Positions 40,711 to 50,480 are shown, counted from the first letter of the stretch. The stretch is 64,000 bases of DNA from an uncultured Hyphomicrobiales bacterium (GCA_903824185.1 CAIJVU010000028.1:53039-117038), one strand, 5' to 3'. Program-made: numbers and translations. Notes: generated by a model from the letters alone, not told the origin.

Positions 40711-41457
40711 TCAGATCCGTTTTGCATAGCCACGCGCAATGGCCGCTTTCATTTTGGAAATCACGGCGGGCAAGCCGTCAAACATCGCCTCGCCCATCAT
40801 GAAATGGCCAATATTCAGTTCAAAAACCTGTGGCAAAGCGGACATGAGTTCGGCGGTTTGATAATCCAATCCATGGCCGACATGGATTTCAAGACCCTGT
40901 TGCTGCCCCAAAACCGCTGCCTCGCAAAGCCGATGATAATGCCTGTTTGCATCCTCGCCTCGACCGTCCACAATCGCCTCACACCATGCCCCCGTATGAA
41001 GTTCGACAACAGGCGCACCAAGGGAAACAGCCGCCTGAAGGGCTTGCGGATCAGGCTCGATAAACAAAGAGACGCGAATGCCCGCCTCTTTTAATCGCGC
41101 ACAAAAGGGCTTGATCACATGATGCCCGCCCACAATATCCAACCCCCCTTCGGTGGTTCGCTCTTCGCGTTTCTCAGGCACGAGGCAAGCCGCATGGGGT
41201 TTTGTTTCAAGGGCAATGGCCAGCATTTCATCGGTAACCGCCATTTCAAAATTCAATGGCTTGGTGATGGTGGCCTTCAGGCGCGAAATATCGAGATCAC
41301 GGATATGCCGGCGATCCTCCCGCAAATGCGCGGTAATGCTATCAGCCCCCGCCTCGATCGCCATGACTGCGGCGCGCACGGGATCAGGCAAATGCCCACC
41401 GCGCGCATTGCGGATCGTCGCCACATGATCAATATTGACACCTAAACGCGGTAACAT
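40711..41457 (-). CDS. pdxJ: Pyridoxine 5'-phosphate synthase
   Basis: Joins 1-deoxyxylulose 5-phosphate and 3-amino-2-oxopropyl phosphate to make pyridoxine 5'-phosphate, 248 residues. The conserved [17 protein letters not shown] start, the [12 protein letters not shown] segment and the late [11 protein letters not shown] motif with its catalytic histidine are intact. Start ATG; three bases separate it from pyrE upstream and three from acpS downstream, so the genes are almost certainly one transcript. Confidence 0.97.
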   Translation of the reverse strand: MLPRLGVNIDHVATIRNARGGHLPDPVRAAVMAIEAGADSITAHLREDRRHIRDLDISRLKATITKPLNFEMAVTDEMLAIALETKPHAACLVPEKREERTTEGGLDIVGGHHVIKPFCARLKEAGIRVSLFIEPDPQALQAAVSLGAPVVELHTGAWCEAIVDGRGEDANRHYHRLCEAAVLGQQQGLEIHVGHGLDYQTAELMSALPQVFELNIGHFMMGEAMFDGLPAVISKMKAAIARGYAKRI

Positions 41458-41460
41458 GGC

Positions 41461-42048
41461 TCAGGCTTTCAGGGCTCGGCTGCCCGGTTTGACAGGTGGG
41501 ATGGCAGCCAGTTCGGGGGGCAAAGCATCAGCCGGATAGGTGGGAATATCAAGCGCCGCCAATGAGATCAGCGGCACACCCAATTCAGCCTTGCCAGAAG
41601 AACGGTCAATCAGGCAGGCGGCACCCACGACATCACCGGGAAATTCGCGAATAGCCTCAATACATTCACGCGATGACAGGCCTGTGGTGACAATGTCTTC
41701 AACCAACAAAACCCGCGCCCCTTTTTCAATCGTGAAACCACGGCGGAGCTGAAACCGTCCTTCCTCCCGTTCAACGAAAATGGCCTTTGCGCCCAAATGG
41801 CGGGCGGTCTCATAACCGGGCACGATTCCGCCAACTGCTGGCGAGACCACAATGTCAATCTTCCCAAAAGCCGCTTCAATTTTTTCCGCCAATGCACGGC
41901 ACAGGGTTTCTGTGCGTTTAGGGTCTTGAAAAACAAACATTTTTTGTAAAAAGACAGGACTTCTCAAACCGGATGACAGAATAAAATGACCCTGCAACAA
42001 AGCGCCTGCTGCACGAAATTCATCTAATACCTGCTCGGTCGTCATCAT
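41461..42048 (-). CDS. pyrE: Orotate phosphoribosyltransferase
   Basis: Makes orotidine 5'-phosphate in pyrimidine synthesis. A PRPP-binding motif [14 protein letters not shown] and the loop region with [14 protein letters not shown] are present. The longest frame begins at GTG 42051; the ATG at 42048 has AAGGG nine bases upstream and gives 195 residues, with another ATG at 42045. It is 111 bases after rsh and precedes pdxJ in the same transcript. Confidence 0.95.
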   Translation of the reverse strand: MMTTEQVLDEFRAAGALLQGHFILSSGLRSPVFLQKMFVFQDPKRTETLCRALAEKIEAAFGKIDIVVSPAVGGIVPGYETARHLGAKAIFVEREEGRFQLRRGFTIEKGARVLLVEDIVTTGLSSRECIEAIREFPGDVVGAACLIDRSSGKAELGVPLISLAALDIPTYPADALPPELAAIPPVKPGSRALKA

Positions 42049-42158
42049 CACGCGATGCCCTTAAAATGTGACAGAATGAGGGAGAAATGCGCTCTTGCGC
42101 CTATTTGGTCAAGCGACATTAGCCAAAAAGCATGGGGGATTGTGCAAAAAAGACATCC

Positions 42159-44366
42159 TTAGCCATTCACGCGATCAGCCTTGCTGACCACAGGTCGCAT
42201 GCGCAATTGGCTTAAAATGGCATTCAAATGCTTTAAGTCCCAAACCTCGATATCGATCAGCATTTCGCGGAAATCCTGAGATGGACCGGTGACGGTCAAT
42301 GTATCAATATTTCCGTCATTTTCCCCAATCACAGTGGCAATCTGTGCCAAAGTTCCGGGCTCATTGATCACCGTGACGGATATTTGCGCCGGAAAACGCT
42401 GCCGATGCCCCTCTTCAATATCCCAACGCACATCCAGCCATCGTTCGGGCTGATCGTCAAAAGCCATCAAACTGGGCGATTGGATCGGATAAATGGTGAT
42501 GCCCTCGCCCTTGGTCAAAATGCCGATAATCCGGTCACCCGGAACTGCGCCGCCATTGGGTGCAAATTTAACGGGAAGATCACTCTCAATCCCGCGGATC
42601 GGAATGGCTTGTGACGATGGCTCTGGATTGCTTTCTTGTTGCGCACCGGGAACCTTGAACACCAGACCCTCGGCCTGTTTCAGACCAAACCAACCAGCCT
42701 CCGTTTTGCCTGTCGGCTGGCTGATGGTCCGCTCACCCTTGTAATCAGGATAGACGGCGCGCACGACATCACCGGAATAAATTTCCCCACGTCCCACGGC
42801 TGCCAGCACATCATCCAAAGTCGGGCGTGCAAGGCGAGGCAAGGCTGCTTTCAAGCGCTCATCCTCATAGGTTTTTCCGGCTCTAACAAAGGCCCGCTCT
42901 ATAATGCGCCGTCCCAAACCGGCATATTGCTTGCGGACCGCTTCACGGGTCGAACGCCTGATGGCCGCCCGCGCTTTGCCGGTGACCGCAATCGACTCCC
43001 ATGCTGCGGGGGGCACCTGCCCCTCGGCACAGACAATTTCGACTTCATCACCATTATGCAAAGGGGCCAGCAAGGGCACGATCCGGCCATTGACCTTGCA
43101 GCCCACCGCCGAATTGCCGACAACTGTATGAACGGCATAGGCAAAATCAATGGCCGTTGCGCCCCGTGGCAAAGCAATCAAGCGGCCCTTCGGTGTAAAA
43201 CAGAAAACCTGATCATGAAACAATTCAAGCTTGGTATGTTCCAGAAATTCTTCCGGATCGCCTTCGGCCAATTGCTCGACCGTCCGCCTCAACCACGTAT
43301 AGGCGCGGCTTTCATGGCCCACGCCATTCGCGGCATCATCTTTATAGAGAGCATGAGCCGCAATGCCGTAATCGGCGATTTCATTCATCTCTATGGAACG
43401 GATTTGCAATTCAACGCGTTGGCGACTGGGGCCGACCACCGTGGTATGAATGGAACGGTAATCATTTTGTTTGGGCGTTGAAATATAATCCTTGAATCGC
43501 CCGGGAACGCTCGGCCAAGCGCGATGAACAACGCCCAACACCGCGTAACATTCTTCAACTGTATTGACGATCAGCCTAAATCCCAAAATATCAGACAATT
43601 GTTCGAAGGAAATGGATTTGCGTTCCATTTTACGCCAAATGGAATAGGGCTTTTTCAGACGGCCTTTGACATCGACTTTTAATCCGGCTGCTTGCAAGCG
43701 ATCCCGCAATTCCGTTTCAATTTTGGTGACCAAAGACCCGCTTTCGCTGAAAAAATCGACCAGCCGCTTGGAAATGGTTTCATAGGCGTCGGGCCTAAAA
43801 TGCCGGAAGGCCAAATCTTCCAGCTCCTCGCGCATGCTCTGCATCCCCATGCGACCCGCCAGCGGCGCATAGATATCGAGGGTTTCTTCAGCAATCCGGG
43901 CCCGCTTTTCGGGGGGCACGAAATGCAAAGTGCGCATATTGTGCAGTCGATCCGCCAGTTTGACCAATAAAACACGGATGTCTGACGAAACAGCGAGCAA
44001 TAATTTGCGCAGATTTTCGGCTTGCGCCGCCTTTTTGGAAACCAGATCCAGACGACGGATTTTGGTCAATCCATCAACCAATTCGCCGATTTCATGACCG
44101 AAAAGGCGATCAATTTCTTCTCGTGTGGCTTCGGTGTCCTCGATCGTGTCATGCAAGACAGCCGCAACAATGGTTGCGTCATCGAGTTTCAGTTCTGTTA
44201 AAATCGCTGCAACTTCAAGAGGATGCGACATATAGGGATCGCCAGACGCGCGCTTTTGCGACCCATGGGCTTTCATGGCATAGACATAGGCGCGGTTGAG
44301 TAAAGCCTCATCCGCATGAGGATTGTAACGCCTGACGCGCTCTACAAGTTCATATTGTCTCATCAT
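42159..44366 (-). CDS. Bifunctional (p)ppGpp synthetase/hydrolase (Rsh)
   Basis: RelA/SpoT homologue controlling the stringent response. Domains in order: HD hydrolase (about 25-180, with KRASGDPYMSHPLEVA and LHDTIEDTEA), synthetase (about 230-350, with YRSIHTTVVGPSRQRVELQIRS), TGS (about 390-450), helical/RIS region and a C-terminal ACT domain (about 655-730). The intact HD histidine/aspartate and synthetase residues predict both activities, as expected where only one long Rsh exists. The frame runs to 44417, but AAAGGA lies just before the paired ATGs at 44366 and 44363. Preceded by rpoZ. Confidence 0.95.
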   Translation of the reverse strand: MMRQYELVERVRRYNPHADEALLNRAYVYAMKAHGSQKRASGDPYMSHPLEVAAILTELKLDDATIVAAVLHDTIEDTEATREEIDRLFGHEIGELVDGLTKIRRLDLVSKKAAQAENLRKLLLAVSSDIRVLLVKLADRLHNMRTLHFVPPEKRARIAEETLDIYAPLAGRMGMQSMREELEDLAFRHFRPDAYETISKRLVDFFSESGSLVTKIETELRDRLQAAGLKVDVKGRLKKPYSIWRKMERKSISFEQLSDILGFRLIVNTVEECYAVLGVVHRAWPSVPGRFKDYISTPKQNDYRSIHTTVVGPSRQRVELQIRSIEMNEIADYGIAAHALYKDDAANGVGHESRAYTWLRRTVEQLAEGDPEEFLEHTKLELFHDQVFCFTPKGRLIALPRGATAIDFAYAVHTVVGNSAVGCKVNGRIVPLLAPLHNGDEVEIVCAEGQVPPAAWESIAVTGKARAAIRRSTREAVRKQYAGLGRRIIERAFVRAGKTYEDERLKAALPRLARPTLDDVLAAVGRGEIYSGDVVRAVYPDYKGERTISQPTGKTEAGWFGLKQAEGLVFKVPGAQQESNPEPSSQAIPIRGIESDLPVKFAPNGGAVPGDRIIGILTKGEGITIYPIQSPSLMAFDDQPERWLDVRWDIEEGHRQRFPAQISVTVINEPGTLAQIATVIGENDGNIDTLTVTGPSQDFREMLIDIEVWDLKHLNAILSQLRMRPVVSKADRVNG

Positions 44367-44458
44367 AATCCTTTCAGCCTCTGTCCATGCGGCTTCAGGA
44401 TCAAGCAAAATATGCAAATGGGTTCAAAAATTATCCCGTTTGCTTAACGCGCGGGCAC

Positions 44459-44487
44459 AAAAAAACCCTGCCAGAGCGGCAGGGTTT
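44459..44487 (-). terminator. Intrinsic terminator of rpoZ
   Basis: Perfect 10-bp stem AAACCCTGCC / GGCAGGGTTT (44463-44472 and 44478-44487) with loop of five, running into TTTTTTT on the minus strand. It would limit readthrough from rpoZ into rsh, so rsh either relies on partial readthrough or on a promoter inside 44367-44460. Confidence 0.92.
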
Positions 44488-44512
44488 GAATTTCATTCAA
44501 TGAAACAAAGGA

Positions 44513-44899
44513 TCAATCGCCATCATCATCGTGGTGATTGTCACTGGGAGGAACCAGACCTTCGAGACCACGCAGGAGATCCTCCTCGGTCATCCGGTCA
44601 AATTCAACGCCATTGTCATCGCCACCTGAGTTGCCGATCAAAGGAACCTGTTCAGCTTCAGGCTCATCAACGTCAACATGCTTTTGCAGCGAATGGATAT
44701 AGTCTTCTTTCAAGTCATCGGGAGAGATGGTTTCATCGGCGATTTCGCGCAAAGCAACCACTGGATTTTTATCGCGATCGCGATCAATCGTCAGGGGTGC
44801 GCCCGATGAAATGAGGCGCGCCCGATGGGCTGCCAGCAAAACCAATTCAAACCGATTATCAACTTTTTCAATACAGTCTTCGACCGTGACGCGAGCCAT
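44513..44899 (-). CDS. rpoZ: RNA polymerase omega subunit
   Basis: Small subunit that stabilises the beta' subunit of RNA polymerase and supports ppGpp binding, 128 residues from the ATG at 44899 ([13 protein letters not shown]). The conserved N-terminal part (1-60: [16 protein letters not shown] and the [14 protein letters not shown] segment) is complete. The C-terminal half is an acidic tail (ending NHHDDDGD) longer than in enterobacteria, as is common in Hyphomicrobiales. It precedes rsh, with a strong terminator between them. Confidence 0.96.
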   Translation of the reverse strand: MARVTVEDCIEKVDNRFELVLLAAHRARLISSGAPLTIDRDRDKNPVVALREIADETISPDDLKEDYIHSLQKHVDVDEPEAEQVPLIGNSGGDDNGVEFDRMTEEDLLRGLEGLVPPSDNHHDDDGD

Positions 44900-45358
44900 G
44901 CGCGCTCCATTCCGCTCTAGGGGTTTTTCAGAAACCAAAAACAAATCAGCTCGGACGCATACACAATTTCTGATCAGGATGCAAATAAGACTGATTTAAC
45001 TCAAGACAGTTCTCAATTATTACAACCGCTGTTTAAAGCACTGCACTTTATAGTCGTATTCTGTTTTATTATCTTAAAAATACTTGAAAATCTTTTATTT
45101 ATAGATGAATTCTTGCCTTTTAGACTGTTCAAATTGTTGACAGAGGTATTCTTTTTTCTTAAATAAAGGGAATAAAGGTAAATTGTTGCGTAAAAATTTG
45201 TTGTTTATTGACATTATTAACCACAGTGCTTTGCGCTAATTTTATCTTTAATTTTCAAGTCATTACCTGTCTCAAGCCCTTCTGATCAGCATCACATAAT
45301 ACGGTCTTTTTGCTGCCATGGGTGCCCAGGACGGGAGATTGTCATTTTATAAAGGTCC
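44900..45358. other. AT-rich intergenic region, no gene seen
   Basis: 459 bases between divergent rpoZ and the NYN gene. Bases 45000-45300 are clearly richer in A and T than the rest of the window. No ORF, tRNA, riboswitch or clear terminator is visible. Two TTGACA sequences (45137-45142 and 45208-45213) point rightward; the first has TTAAAT after 16 bases. A long 5' leader or a small RNA is possible but not shown. Confidence 0.5.
45137..45164 (+). promoter_or_regulatory. Candidate promoter upstream of the NYN gene
   Basis: TTGACA at 45137-45142, a 16-base spacer and TTAAAT at 45159-45164 form a sigma70-like site in the AT-rich region. It would give a leader of about 190 bases to the NYN gene, or drive a separate small RNA. 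Confidence 0.35.
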
Positions 45359-45361
45359 ATG

Positions 45362-45961
45362 ATGTCAAATTTTAAAAAAACGGCCCTGTTTATCGATGGC
45401 GCTAACCTCTATGCGACAGCCAAATCTCTCGGATTTGATATTGATTACAAGCGCCTACTCAAAGAATTTCAGGGCAAAGGAACGCTTCTCCGCGCCTTTT
45501 ACTACACCGCTTTGATCGAAGATCAGGAATATTCCTCTATCCGGCCTCTGATCGATTGGCTCGATTATAACGGCTATAGAGTCGTTACCAAGCCGACCAA
45601 AGAATTCACCGATGCGGGTGGCCGCCGCAAGGTCAAAGGCAATATGGATATCGAGCTGGCCATTGATGCCCTCGAACTCGCCCCCTATATCGACCATATG
45701 GTGCTTTTTTCGGGCGACGGGGATTTTCGCTCTCTGGTTGAGGCCATGCAGCGCCGCGGCGTGCATGTCTCGGTGGTCTCGACCATTTCCTCCAACCCGC
45801 CGATGGTGGCCGATGAATTGCGCCGTCAGGCCGATGAATTCATTGACATTGTGTCCATCTCCAATCGTGTCGGCCGTGAGCAGCGCGAAAGCAATGGTGG
45901 CGGCAGTTCTGACCGCCAGCCGCGCACCCGCCCCTTCGATGACGAAGACGAGATGGAATAA
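45362..45961 (+). CDS. NYN domain protein (LabA/DUF88 type)
   Basis: 199 residues of the NYN/PIN-like nuclease fold. Predicted metal-binding acids are in LFIDGANLY (first strand), KGNMDIELAIDAL and LFSGDGDF, the order typical of LabA-like proteins. Family members are RNA-binding or RNase-like; the role here is unknown. The C-terminal 25 residues are Gly/Arg/Asp-rich and probably disordered. ATGs lie at 45359 and 45362; AAAGG is better placed for the second. It is followed by a strong hairpin, so it is its own unit. It is the neighbour of rpoZ in many Hyphomicrobiales. Confidence 0.9.
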   Translation: MSNFKKTALFIDGANLYATAKSLGFDIDYKRLLKEFQGKGTLLRAFYYTALIEDQEYSSIRPLIDWLDYNGYRVVTKPTKEFTDAGGRRKVKGNMDIELAIDALELAPYIDHMVLFSGDGDFRSLVEAMQRRGVHVSVVSTISSNPPMVADELRRQADEFIDIVSISNRVGREQRESNGGGSSDRQPRTRPFDDEDEME

Positions 45962-45989
45962 CAAAGCCCGCATGCGGAATGTTTTTGAG

Positions 45990-46020
45990 AAAGAGCGGGA
46001 ACCCTTTCCGCTCTTTTTTT
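45990..46020 (+). terminator. Intrinsic terminator of the NYN gene
   Basis: Stem AAAGAGCGG / CCGCTCTTT (45990-45998 and 46008-46016), nine perfect pairs, ending in a run of T to 46020. It separates the NYN gene from the uracil-DNA glycosylase gene 22 bases on. Confidence 0.92.
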
Positions 46021-46042
46021 ATGAGAAGGCTTCAGCACGTCC

Positions 46043-46687
46043 ATGTCTGATGTGACCACCAATCCCGATCATGATTGCCCGCTATGCCCGCGATTGGTCG
46101 CATTCAGAAACACATATCGTGAGATCTCGCCTGACTGGTTCAACGGACCGGTTCCCAATTTCGGATCCCGCGACGCCCGTCTCCTGATCATCGGTCTTGC
46201 CCCGGGATTACAGGGTGCGCATCGCACGGGCCGTCCCTTTACGGGCGATTATGCCGGCGATTTACTCTATAAAAGCTTGATCAAATTTGGTTTTGCCAAA
46301 GGGACTTATCAAGCCCATCCCAAGGATGGCTTGCAACTGGTTGATTGCCTCATCACCAATGCGGTGCGCTGCGTCCCGCCACAGAACAAACCAACCCCCG
46401 CCGAAATCAGCCAATGCCGCCCTTTTCTCATCGGGGTCATGCATAAAATGCCCCGCCTCTCCCATATCTTGGTCTTGGGGCGTGTGGCCCATGAGAGTTT
46501 TTTAAGGGCCTGCGGACAAGCCTTGAAAGCCCATCCTTTCAGCCATGGCGCACGCCATCAGCTTGAGCAGTGGATCCTGCACGACAGCTATCATTGCTCG
46601 CGTTACAATACACAAACCGGTGTCTTAACCACCGAAATGTTTGAAGCGGTGATTGGCACAATCCGTTCAGAACTTGACGCCAAATGA
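46043..46687 (+). CDS. Uracil-DNA glycosylase, family 5 (UdgB) type
   Basis: Removes uracil and related damaged bases from DNA. 214 residues with motif LIIGLAPGLQGAHRTGRPFTGDYAG, diagnostic of family 5, and the LVLGRVAHESFL C-terminal motif. N-terminal cysteines C12 and C15 (CPLCPRL) and later cysteines at ITNAVRC and SQC fit an iron-sulfur cluster. Family 5 enzymes lack the Asp/Asn of motif A used by family 1. The stop TGA abuts the stop of the opposite-strand gene so the six bases TGATCA serve both. Confidence 0.9.
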   Translation: MSDVTTNPDHDCPLCPRLVAFRNTYREISPDWFNGPVPNFGSRDARLLIIGLAPGLQGAHRTGRPFTGDYAGDLLYKSLIKFGFAKGTYQAHPKDGLQLVDCLITNAVRCVPPQNKPTPAEISQCRPFLIGVMHKMPRLSHILVLGRVAHESFLRACGQALKAHPFSHGARHQLEQWILHDSYHCSRYNTQTGVLTTEMFEAVIGTIRSELDAK

Positions 46688-47623
46688 TCAGGGCTTGAAG
46701 CCACCAAAGACCATATCAGGCGCGCTCAAATTGTGCCGTGAGGGCGTCTGCCGACCGGTCCAGATTTCGGCGGCCTTGCCACCGGGGAAAGACATCATCG
46801 GTGCCTCTTTCCAACCCGTCGCATCCTTGTCCCGCCAAGCCACATCGGCCACGTCATTATTGAAACCCGTGACATACATGGAACGCAAAGCGGCGAACGG
46901 ATATTGGCCAGAAACCTTTTCATATTGAACATCCAAAACCATACGATCCTGATCCAGTATTTTCATGGACAGACGTGCCTGCCCGCCCCGCTTGAAGCGC
47001 AACAGAAAGCTTTTGGTTTCGGGCTCGAAAATGATTTCCTGCAAATCGACAATGGGGCGGATTTGCGTCTCGACCGGCCCGACCAAAAAAGAAGAGCCAT
47101 AGGCAGACCAGCGTAAATGGGCGGGCGGCAGAGGACGGGCACGCCAATAACCATCGGGGGGATAAAACACCAGAACTTCTTCGGCGCGTTCCTGATGACG
47201 CACCCAAACTTGAACAACATGCAATCCGTTTTCGACCTTGTTGCCCACTTTCACCGGCACTGTTCCGGGCCGCCAAAAGCTGGGATAGGTATAACCGGTC
47301 AACCACATATCAGGCGTTTCGTAAAAGGTGACGCGGCGGGCATCGGACGCAAAAGACGGGTCCGAACTCATATCGCAACTCGTAAAATCGGGCTGCCAGC
47401 GATCCGCCACGATCATGCCCATATAGGCGGGATGAACGGCTTGCACGGTCATGGAACTGATGGTTGGGCTGGAGAATTCCAAAGCCACATTGTCTTTTTC
47501 TGCGCAGACCTCGGCTTCGCTTTTGTTGCGGATATCAACCGCAATTTCGTTTTTATGATCGGCGGCCAGCGCCCATCCCGACATCAAAAAAAACACTGCG
47601 GTCCATCGAAACAAAAAAGTCAT
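46688..47623 (-). CDS. Secreted protein of unknown function, partner of the OpgH-like gene
   Basis: 311 residues with a cleavable signal peptide (about 1-20, ending WALA). The mature part is rich in aromatic residues and beta-strand-like pattern; segments such as DMWLTGYTYPSFWRPGTVPV and VWVRHQERAEEVLVFYPPDGYW are visible. Two cysteines of the mature part could form a disulfide. I do not recognise a domain and it does not resemble OpgG/MdoG, which is about 500 residues. GGGTAAG precedes the ATG. It lies 20 bases after the OpgH-like gene on the same strand, so the two likely work together on a periplasmic glycan. Confidence 0.7.
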   Translation of the reverse strand: MTFLFRWTAVFFLMSGWALAADHKNEIAVDIRNKSEAEVCAEKDNVALEFSSPTISSMTVQAVHPAYMGMIVADRWQPDFTSCDMSSDPSFASDARRVTFYETPDMWLTGYTYPSFWRPGTVPVKVGNKVENGLHVVQVWVRHQERAEEVLVFYPPDGYWRARPLPPAHLRWSAYGSSFLVGPVETQIRPIVDLQEIIFEPETKSFLLRFKRGGQARLSMKILDQDRMVLDVQYEKVSGQYPFAALRSMYVTGFNNDVADVAWRDKDATGWKEAPMMSFPGGKAAEIWTGRQTPSRHNLSAPDMVFGGFKP

Positions 47624-47643
47624 CTTACCCTGCCCTGATATGA

Positions 47644-49431
47644 TTATGCGCGATGCCGATCCGGCCCCAAGAGAGATAATGCTTCCAACACCTGCGGAGG
47701 ATCAATCTCCTCCGGAATAGAGCCCAAACCACTCTTGCGCATTTTTGATCCCCATTCGGGTTGCGCTGTGATCACGGCAAAGGGAATGGCCAGCAAGAAT
47801 CCTAGGGTGAGCGGCAAAGAGACAATCACCAATAATGGGCTTGCAGGCCAAGCATAGAAAAACAACGCCAATCCAAACAATGTATGGGGCCAAAACCGCC
47901 ACACGGCTTCAAAGAGATGGACGCGACCGGCATCACGCGACTGCGCGATCCATTTCTGGCTTTTGCCGATCAACAGGCTTGCCATGAAAACGCTTGTCGA
48001 AACGGTCGTGATCGCGCCCAGTAAAAACGAGAAGGCCAATTCACTCATAACAGAAAGCAAAAAGCGGCTCCTGTCACCGTAATGACGCAAGAGATCATGG
48101 GACAAAAACACATCAAGATAACCGACAAATTTGGGAGCCAATGAGGCCAATAAAAAAGCGGCATAAAGTGCACCCAATGGCCAGATCACCAAATCGGTTT
48201 CATATTGCCATTGAATGGCTTTTAAAACGATCAAGGGCTGAATAACCACAAAGGCTGGAAGCCCCAAAAACATCAAAATGGCCCAAATCAATTGGAAGCG
48301 GCTCACCGGCAGCAAGCCTTCCCAAAGAACCAGTTTGAAATATTGAAGATTGCCTTGGCACCAGCGCGCATCACGACGCAAAAATTCGATCACATTGGTT
48401 GGATTGTCTTCATAGCTGCCAGTTTCCAATGGCAAAACCCGCACCTCATAGCCACCTTTGCGCATCAAGGCTGCTTCGACCTGATCATGGGAAAGAATGG
48501 CGCCACCAAACGGAGCGCGACCCGATAATTCCGGCAGGTGACAATGTTCGGAAAAAGCCGCCACACGCACCATCGCATTATGACCCCAATAGGGACCGCA
48601 ATCGGCCGTCCACCAAGCCTGCCCCATCGTATAAGCCCGCATGCCCGCCCGCATGCCAAATTGGAACAAACGGGCGAAGGGACTGCGCGCCGGTGCGCCC
48701 ACAACGAGTGACTGCAAGATGCCCAATTTTGGATAGGCCTGCAGGATCCGCACCATCCGCACAATGGTTGGGCCATCCATCAGACTGTCGGCGTCAAGCG
48801 TCAGCATATACGCATATTCATGCCCCCACCTTTCGCAAAAATCGACAATATTGCCTGCTTTAAAACCGGTATTCTGCAAACGTCTGCGGTAATTCAATGA
48901 ATCGGGTCGAGAGACAATGCCTTTCCACGCGGTAAACAGGGCCTGCTCGCGGGCCACGATGTCGGAATTGTCGCTGTCACTAAGAACAAAAAAAGCAAAT
49001 TGGCTGGCCTCGCCTGTTAATTCGAGGCTTTCATAAATCACATGCAAGCGGGCAAAAGCGCGCGCCGGATCTTCATTGCGAAGCGTCATGACAATCGCGG
49101 TTTTGAGGCGCAAAGGCTTGTCTGTATCGGCTTCGACGAGATAGGGGGCCACCTGATAAAGCCCGCTTTTCGAACCATGCAGCAAATAAAGCCCGATCAG
49201 GGCATTCCAAAACCCCAGCACCGTCCAGGGCAGAAACAACAGAAAGCAAATCAAAATACCGGTCTCAAGCAGGCCCCAACCGGTTTGCCCCAAAAAGATG
49301 ATTAAAATCGCTGAAAACGCGATATAAGTGACACTGTTTAAAAAAAGGACCAATAAACGCCGTTTGGTGATCTCCCCCATGGACTGCAGTCCGGCAGGCC
49401 CCATATTGGCTGAAGACGTTTTATTTGTCAT
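47644..49431 (-). CDS. Glucans biosynthesis glucosyltransferase H-like protein
   Basis: 595-residue inner-membrane glycosyltransferase family 2 enzyme, resembling OpgH/MdoH, which makes the linear beta-glucan backbone of osmoregulated periplasmic glucans. N-terminal hydrophobic segments (about 25-75), then the catalytic domain with IVMTLRNEDPARAFARL, the acidic DADS motif in LTLDADSLMDG, and the QxxRW-like RRDARWCQGNLQ, followed by five or six C-terminal helices. The frame opens at a TTG at 49455; the ATG at 49431 is preferred. It is shorter than enterobacterial OpgH. It is divergent from the MDR gene across 50 bases. Confidence 0.85.
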   Translation of the reverse strand: MTNKTSSANMGPAGLQSMGEITKRRLLVLFLNSVTYIAFSAILIIFLGQTGWGLLETGILICFLLFLPWTVLGFWNALIGLYLLHGSKSGLYQVAPYLVEADTDKPLRLKTAIVMTLRNEDPARAFARLHVIYESLELTGEASQFAFFVLSDSDNSDIVAREQALFTAWKGIVSRPDSLNYRRRLQNTGFKAGNIVDFCERWGHEYAYMLTLDADSLMDGPTIVRMVRILQAYPKLGILQSLVVGAPARSPFARLFQFGMRAGMRAYTMGQAWWTADCGPYWGHNAMVRVAAFSEHCHLPELSGRAPFGGAILSHDQVEAALMRKGGYEVRVLPLETGSYEDNPTNVIEFLRRDARWCQGNLQYFKLVLWEGLLPVSRFQLIWAILMFLGLPAFVVIQPLIVLKAIQWQYETDLVIWPLGALYAAFLLASLAPKFVGYLDVFLSHDLLRHYGDRSRFLLSVMSELAFSFLLGAITTVSTSVFMASLLIGKSQKWIAQSRDAGRVHLFEAVWRFWPHTLFGLALFFYAWPASPLLVIVSLPLTLGFLLAIPFAVITAQPEWGSKMRKSGLGSIPEEIDPPQVLEALSLLGPDRHRA

Positions 49432-49481
49432 GATCGGAACAAATCCTTGCGGCAAAACTTAAAACCCGAAAACACAAAGCC

Positions 49482-50468
49482 ATGAATGACAAAGCCACGC
49501 GAACCCATTCCGCAAAGGGCTTATGGCTTGTGGATAAAAGTAAATATGCGATTTTACCAGAAAATTTGCCTGATCTGGACAAGAAAACTGAAATTTTGCT
49601 TAAAATGACAGCCAGCGGCGTCAGTCGGGGAACCGAGCGGCTTGTTTTCAATGCCCGCGTCCCGATGAGTGAATATCAACGCATGCGCGCCCCCCATCAA
49701 CGCGGTGATTTTCCCAGTCCCGTGCAATATGGCTATTGCGCTTGCGCCACGGTTTTAGACGGACCGGCTGAACTCATTGGAAAATCAGTCTTTTCTTTGC
49801 ATCCGCATCAGGATTTTTTCATCACGGACATCAAAAACGTTACCCTGATCCCGCCCCATATTCCGACGCAGCGGGCTATTTTAGCGCCCAATATGGAAAC
49901 GGCTCTGAACGGTCTTTGGGACAGCGGTGTTTCCGCAGGCGATCACGTCACGATTGTCGGCGGCGGTGTATTGGGGCTGCTTCTGGCTTTTTTGATCGCC
50001 CAAATCCCCGCAACCTCTGTTACCTTGATTGACACGCAGGATCGATCCCGACTGGCCCAAAGCTTTGGTGCCAAATTTGAACAACAACCGCATGAAGGGC
50101 TTGAGGCTGATCTTGTCTTTCACACCAGCGCAAGCGAAGCAGGATTACAAACAGCCATCGCCTGTGCGGGCGCGGAAAGCCGCATCATGGAGATGAGCTG
50201 GTATGGTGATCGGGAAACCACGCTTTCTTTGGGAGGCGCGTTCCATTCCAAACGCCTGCAGCTCATCAGTTCGCAAGTCGGAAAAATCCCCCATCACCAG
50301 AAAGAGCGCTGGACCTATTTACGACGCATGCAAAAAGCGTTGGAACTGCTCGATGATGTGCGTCTCGACCAGCTTTTGACCCATCAAATCCCGTTTATGG
50401 AAGCCCCTTCCCGACTTCCCCCTTTACTCGACGATCCACAGGCTCTGGCCATCACCCTACTCTATTGA
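49482..50468 (+). CDS. MDR-superfamily dehydrogenase/reductase, zinc-less
   Basis: 328 residues of the medium-chain dehydrogenase/reductase fold. The N-terminal GroES-like part has TASGVSRGTERLVF; the Rossmann domain has GGGVLGLLLA (about 160-169) for NAD(P) binding. The conserved catalytic zinc ligands and the four-cysteine structural lobe of alcohol dehydrogenases are missing, so it is probably a reductase rather than a zinc alcohol dehydrogenase; a distant resemblance to BchC is possible. No clear ribosome site. It begins a run of four closely spaced genes (gaps 12, -4, -4 bases). Substrate unknown. Confidence 0.8.
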   Translation: MNDKATRTHSAKGLWLVDKSKYAILPENLPDLDKKTEILLKMTASGVSRGTERLVFNARVPMSEYQRMRAPHQRGDFPSPVQYGYCACATVLDGPAELIGKSVFSLHPHQDFFITDIKNVTLIPPHIPTQRAILAPNMETALNGLWDSGVSAGDHVTIVGGGVLGLLLAFLIAQIPATSVTLIDTQDRSRLAQSFGAKFEQQPHEGLEADLVFHTSASEAGLQTAIACAGAESRIMEMSWYGDRETTLSLGGAFHSKRLQLISSQVGKIPHHQKERWTYLRRMQKALELLDDVRLDQLLTHQIPFMEAPSRLPPLLDDPQALAITLLY

Positions 50469-50480
50469 AGGAAACGCCCC

